From positions 1 through 15,430 of the forward strand of contig URMT01000036.1 of the NCBI GenBank assembly GCA_900549005.1: a stretch of 15,430 bases of DNA, in the 5' to 3' direction. The notes beneath the pieces were generated by a model. That model ran no database searches. It was not told the origin of the DNA and worked only from the letters and a program-made list of their open reading frames with translations. Shown here piece by piece: positions 14,345-15,430 of the stretch; positions within the stretch are counted from its first letter, which is position 1, and each line of letters starts with the position of its first letter. Both the position numbers and the translations under genes were made by a program. This DNA comes from an uncultured Eubacteriales bacterium. GTDB lineage: Bacteria > Bacillota > Clostridia > Christensenellales > Borkfalkiaceae.

Positions 14345-14377
14345 AAAAAAATACCCGCAAGCCCTTTCGGCCTACGG
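14345..14377 (-). terminator. Riboswitch-controlled intrinsic terminator (attenuator)
   Basis: On the minus strand ccgtaggcc (14369-14377) pairs over nine positions with ggcttgcgg (14355-14363) around a GAAAG loop, followed by ATTTTTTT-like U-rich sequence (14345-14352). It lies 25 nt before the ATPase start, between aptamer and gene, so it can only act as a premature terminator. The upstream word ggctatacgg (14391-14400) can pair with the terminator's first arm (one bulged A) and would be the antiterminator. Confidence 0.8.
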
Positions 14378-14416
14378 TTGAAAAATGACCCCGTATAGCC
14401 TTATTAAGAGCGTATA

Positions 14417-14509
14417 CGTGAGTCTGATAATTTAAGGCAGCCCAGGCATATTGCCACGATGTTGGGTACTGCCACGCGCAGCCCTGTGCGCGCCTACTAC
14501 TCCCCCACG
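14417..14509 (-). ncRNA. yybP-ykoY manganese riboswitch aptamer
   Basis: On the minus strand the leader holds the hallmark GGAGTAG (14497-14503) directly after P1 strand CGTGGG (14504-14509). It closes with AGA followed by the complementary P1 strand CTCACG (14417-14422; six pairs, one G-U). Between them are P2, cgcgca/tgcgcg around a 6-nt loop, and a second arm in which ggcag pairs with ctgcc, ccca with tggg, and ggca with tgcc. This is the two-arm architecture of the yybP-ykoY Mn2+ sensor. The class is established as an ON switch for Mn2+ efflux genes, which fits the P-type ATPase behind it. Confidence 0.88.
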
Positions 14510-14527
14510 GGATTTAATTGCACTAAG

Positions 14528-14557
14528 ATATTAACACACCGCCGAAAAAAATGTCAA
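14528..14557 (-). promoter_or_regulatory. Promoter of the riboswitch-ATPase transcript
   Basis: TTGACA (14552-14557, minus strand) is followed after 18 bp by TAATAT (14528-14533), or after 17 bp by TTAATA. Transcription would start near 14521, about a dozen bases before the aptamer's first stem. Confidence 0.65.
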
Positions 14558-14613
14558 CTGAATTTCTGCAAATTTTTTATAAAAAATACTTAAAAATCTC
14601 CGCGCCCGCGCTT

Positions 14614-15234
14614 TCAGTATGCGCAATTTCCGCCGCCGTTTTCGCTTCTGCCGCAACCTTCCCCGCCGCCTTCGGGCAGGGTGCCGCTCTGGGGCAGATA
14701 CACGTCGCGGATATAGCGCGCAGCCTGAACGCAGTTGACGACGTACTTAACCGTCCTTTTTTCCGCCTTTTCCCCTCCGCAGTCCAGAAAGAACACCACC
14801 CTGCCGTAGTTTAAATTGCCCGAATAAGCCCAGCCGTTGATTATGAAGCCGAGCTTTGCGGGGTAAGCCTTTACGTCTTTGACCGAGGCGGCGGGAATGT
14901 ATTCCCTTTCGCCGCTCTTGTGGCAGAGAACTACGAAGCCGTCGTGGCGGTAGGCTATGGTATAGGGCGCCGCCGAACAGCTCTGGGTGACGTCTGAAAT
15001 GGAGCGCCTGAAAGCATACACGCACAGCGCCGCGTCCGCCGATATCAGCACGGCCGCAAGGCACCAGAACAGGGCGGGGAGCGACTGCAAAAACAGCAGG
15101 TTTGCCGCCTGGACGAGGACTGCCGTAAATATATTTATAAGAATAGCCACGAACACCGAGCCCGTTATTGCCTCCTTTTTGTTGAGCGTGACGCGCCCTG
15201 CAAGGGGCGTCAGCTTTATGCCGTCCTCCGTCAT
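14614..15234 (-). CDS. Small membrane protein of unknown function, two helices
   Basis: No family was recognised. With the start at 15234 the protein has 206 residues: a short cytosolic-type N-terminus, two hydrophobic segments at about 23-45 and 52-74 joined by a tight turn, a basic F-R-R just after the second, and a soluble part to about 180. That part is rich in beta-strand-like stretches (Y-T-I-A-Y-R-H-D-G-F-V-V-L, Y-I-P-A-A-S-V-K-D-V), reminiscent of bacterial PH-like membrane-anchored domains, though this is only an impression. The C-terminus is glycine-rich with one or two cysteines. Frames extending to 15270 or 15378 exist, but the ATG at 15270 overlaps the -10 hexamer of the likely promoter, and AAGGCGG stands properly before 15234. 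It is separated from the ATPase by that gene's own promoter. Confidence 0.7.
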   Translation of the reverse strand: MTEDGIKLTPLAGRVTLNKKEAITGSVFVAILINIFTAVLVQAANLLFLQSLPALFWCLAAVLISADAALCVYAFRRSISDVTQSCSAAPYTIAYRHDGFVVLCHKSGEREYIPAASVKDVKAYPAKLGFIINGWAYSGNLNYGRVVFFLDCGGEKAEKRTVKYVVNCVQAARYIRDVYLPQSGTLPEGGGEGCGRSENGGGNCAY

Positions 15235-15268
15235 ACAATCCGCCTTGAAAAATTTACCGTATATCCGC

Positions 15269-15297
15269 ATTTTAGCACCGCCGCAAAGATATGTCAA
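15269..15297 (-). promoter_or_regulatory. Promoter of the two-helix membrane protein gene
   Basis: The minus strand reads TTGACA (15292-15297), a 17-bp spacer and TAAAAT (15269-15274). The transcript should start near 15262, leaving a 28-nt leader with AAGGCGG before the start at 15234. This placement excludes the upstream ATG codons. Nothing further is recognised between here and the window end. Confidence 0.75.
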
Positions 15298-15430
15298 ACG
15301 GCGCAATATGCCGCAGAAGGCGCGCAAAACGGGTAAATTTGCGCATATTTTTTGATTCGGGCGGCAAAAACGCCGCATTTTGCACGGATTTTTGAAAAAA
15401 CAGGGGCGCCGACGCGATTATTTGCGCGTC

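Overview
The window looks like a chromosomal segment of an anaerobic Firmicute, probably an uncultured gut-type Clostridia. The supporting signs are purine-rich Shine-Dalgarno sites, several near-perfect sigma-A promoters (TTGACA or TTGACT, 17-18 bp, TATAAT-like), a class III (oxygen-sensitive) ribonucleotide reductase under NrdR-type boxes, and a yybP-ykoY manganese riboswitch. Coding DNA is of medium GC with many CGCG/GCGC steps, while several intergenic stretches are very AT-rich. No marker gene is present, so placement below class is a guess. All genes except one (8472-9164) are on the minus strand, so the window is best read from right to left.

Right end (about 11.5-15.4 kb): a small two-helix membrane protein of unknown function has a promoter that decides its start codon. 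Next comes a 901-residue P-type cation ATPase of the single-site Ca2+-pump type. Its leader holds a promoter, a yybP-ykoY (Mn2+) aptamer and an intrinsic terminator just before the start, so it is likely a Mn2+-induced Mn2+/Ca2+ exporter controlled by transcription attenuation.

Middle (6-11.3 kb): a BCP-type peroxiredoxin, an orphan GH4 glycosidase with the C-H-E metal motif, a lone plus-strand membrane protein of the CmpB/DUF1113 'putative ABC transporter permease' family, a glycerol kinase with an ideal promoter, and a small HNH-type zinc protein. Two copies of a short dispersed palindromic element (gagatttctcc ... gtcgaaatgac) lie between these genes.

Left (0-5.7 kb): a deoxynucleotide-supply cluster. 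nrdD (class III RNR) lies behind a perfect promoter covered by two NrdR boxes 32 bp apart. A further box with a second candidate promoter sits about 220 bp upstream. After nrdD comes a 474-bp hairpin- and repeat-rich spacer, then nrdG, dut and an APH-fold kinase. The nrdG gene is unusual: one uninterrupted frame encodes a complete radical-SAM RNR activase followed by a complete RimJ/RimL-type GNAT acetyltransferase. Together these genes make dNTPs anaerobically and remove dUTP. The roles of the fused acetyltransferase and the adjoining kinase are unknown and are the most novel points here.
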